This document shows positions 63,623 to 64,000 of a stretch of 64,000 bases of DNA, one piece after another. How positions within the stretch are numbered: position 1 is the stretch's first letter; every line of letters begins with the position of its first letter. The DNA is from an uncultured Photobacterium sp. GTDB taxonomy: Bacteria > Pseudomonadota > Gammaproteobacteria > Enterobacterales > Vibrionaceae. The notes beneath the pieces were generated by a model, which saw nothing but the letters and a program-made list of their open reading frames with translations, had not been told where the DNA came from and did no database searches. The translations under genes were made by a program, and so were the position numbers. The stretch is taken from the NCBI RefSeq assembly GCF_947502415.1, contig NZ_CANMZV010000002.1, positions 360,459 through 424,458 on the forward strand, read 5' to 3'.

Positions 63623-64000
63623 GTGAGCATCGACGTTTTCACCCAGCATTTTTCTACCATCGAAGACCCTCGTCAATCAGCCAAGATTAGCTATCCATTA
63701 TTTGATGTATTGTTCCTCACCATTTGTGCTGTTATTGCGGGTTGCGAGGGCTGGGAAGAAATTGAAGATTTTGGTGTTAGTCGCTCTGATTGGTTGAAAG
63801 AAAAAGGCTTATTTAACGACGGCTTGCCTGTTCATGACACTATCGCTCGTATTGTGTCATGCATCGAGCCATGTCAGTTACAGCGTTGCTTTGTCAGCTG
63901 GATGCGTTCTGTTTCCAAGACCTTTGATGGTGAAGTTATTGCGATCGATGGTAAGACTCTTCGTGGCTCCTACAACCGAGATGATCGCAGATCAACAATT
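63623..64000 (+). mobile_element. ISAs1-type transposase, N-terminal part (cut by window end)
   Basis: A GTG at 63623 opens a frame to the window edge (126 codons). It reads STIEDPRQSAKISYPLFDVL, AVIAGCEGWEEIEDFG and EVIAIDGKTLRGSYNRDD, the ISAs1/H-repeat transposase pattern with the first catalytic Asp in IDGKTLRGS. Intact so far as seen. The left terminal repeat is not defined; a CAGGG at 63529 is a possible edge. Confidence 0.9.

Overview
The window reads as chromosomal DNA of a marine gammaproteobacterium, most likely Vibrionaceae (Photobacterium/Vibrio type). This is inferred from protein families rather than a marker gene: an M9 collagenase-like lipoprotein, a C25 protease, an E. coli-like ygfM-xdhD-permease-guaD-ghxQ purine cluster, a Vibrio-style tad locus, a DUF2947-like protein, PxpABC, KdgK/Eda and a tRNA-Cys/tRNA-Leu pair.

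Layout. 1-3.4 kb: two secreted proteases on the minus strand (M9 lipoprotein cut by the window edge; C25 gingipain-like). 3.7-4.5 kb: a type IVb (Flp-like) prepilin with an 18-copy Gly/Ser repeat tail, ending at a G7 tract. A one-base slip there would join it to a second frame encoding a membrane anchor, just before a terminator. 4.5-5.8 kb: ATP-grasp-like protein. 6.2-14.7 kb: purine salvage/oxidation cluster (FAD subunit, XdhD, NCS2 permease, guanine deaminase, guanine/hypoxanthine permease), with foldable leaders before guaD and ghxQ, then mobB for Mo cofactor. 15.8-32.3 kb: an AT-rich block with a complete tad pilus operon (flp, rcpC, rcpA, a small lipoprotein, tadZABCDEFG, ompA-like), a two-gene unit (small Ca-loop protein plus membrane-anchored RHS/YD protein), a LysR regulator and the prepilin peptidase tadV. 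32.7-37 kb: macro domain, DEDDh exonuclease, EEP hydrolase, PrpC and AlkB-like dioxygenase. 38.4-40.9 kb: AMMECR1, MEMO and radical SAM genes (AmmeMemoRadiSam). 41-43.3 kb: glutaredoxin and a REC-TPR protein. 43.5-45 kb: brnQ with an Ile-rich leader peptide, alternative hairpins and a perfect palindrome. 45.3-49.3 kb: alkylsulfatase, kdgK, eda. 49.6-49.9 kb: tRNA-Cys and tRNA-Leu. 50-54.1 kb: outer-membrane protein, pxpABC, a gamma-glutamylcyclotransferase-like gene and a zinc-ribbon protein. 54.2-57.8 kb: DUF3108-like protein, acyl-CoA ligase, two small proteins. 57.9-62.2 kb: TonB receptor - YfiR - diguanylate cyclase operon. 62.5-64 kb: pirin and the start of an ISAs1-type transposase.

How the parts fit. 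The purine cluster would import guanine, hypoxanthine and xanthine/urate, deaminate guanine and oxidise purines with a Mo enzyme; mobB serves its cofactor. The tad genes would assemble Flp pili, with TadV and possibly the LysR protein as outlying parts. A GGCT-like enzyme would release 5-oxoproline that PxpABC hydrolyses. The most original signals are the repeat-bearing prepilin with its G7 switch and the brnQ leader.
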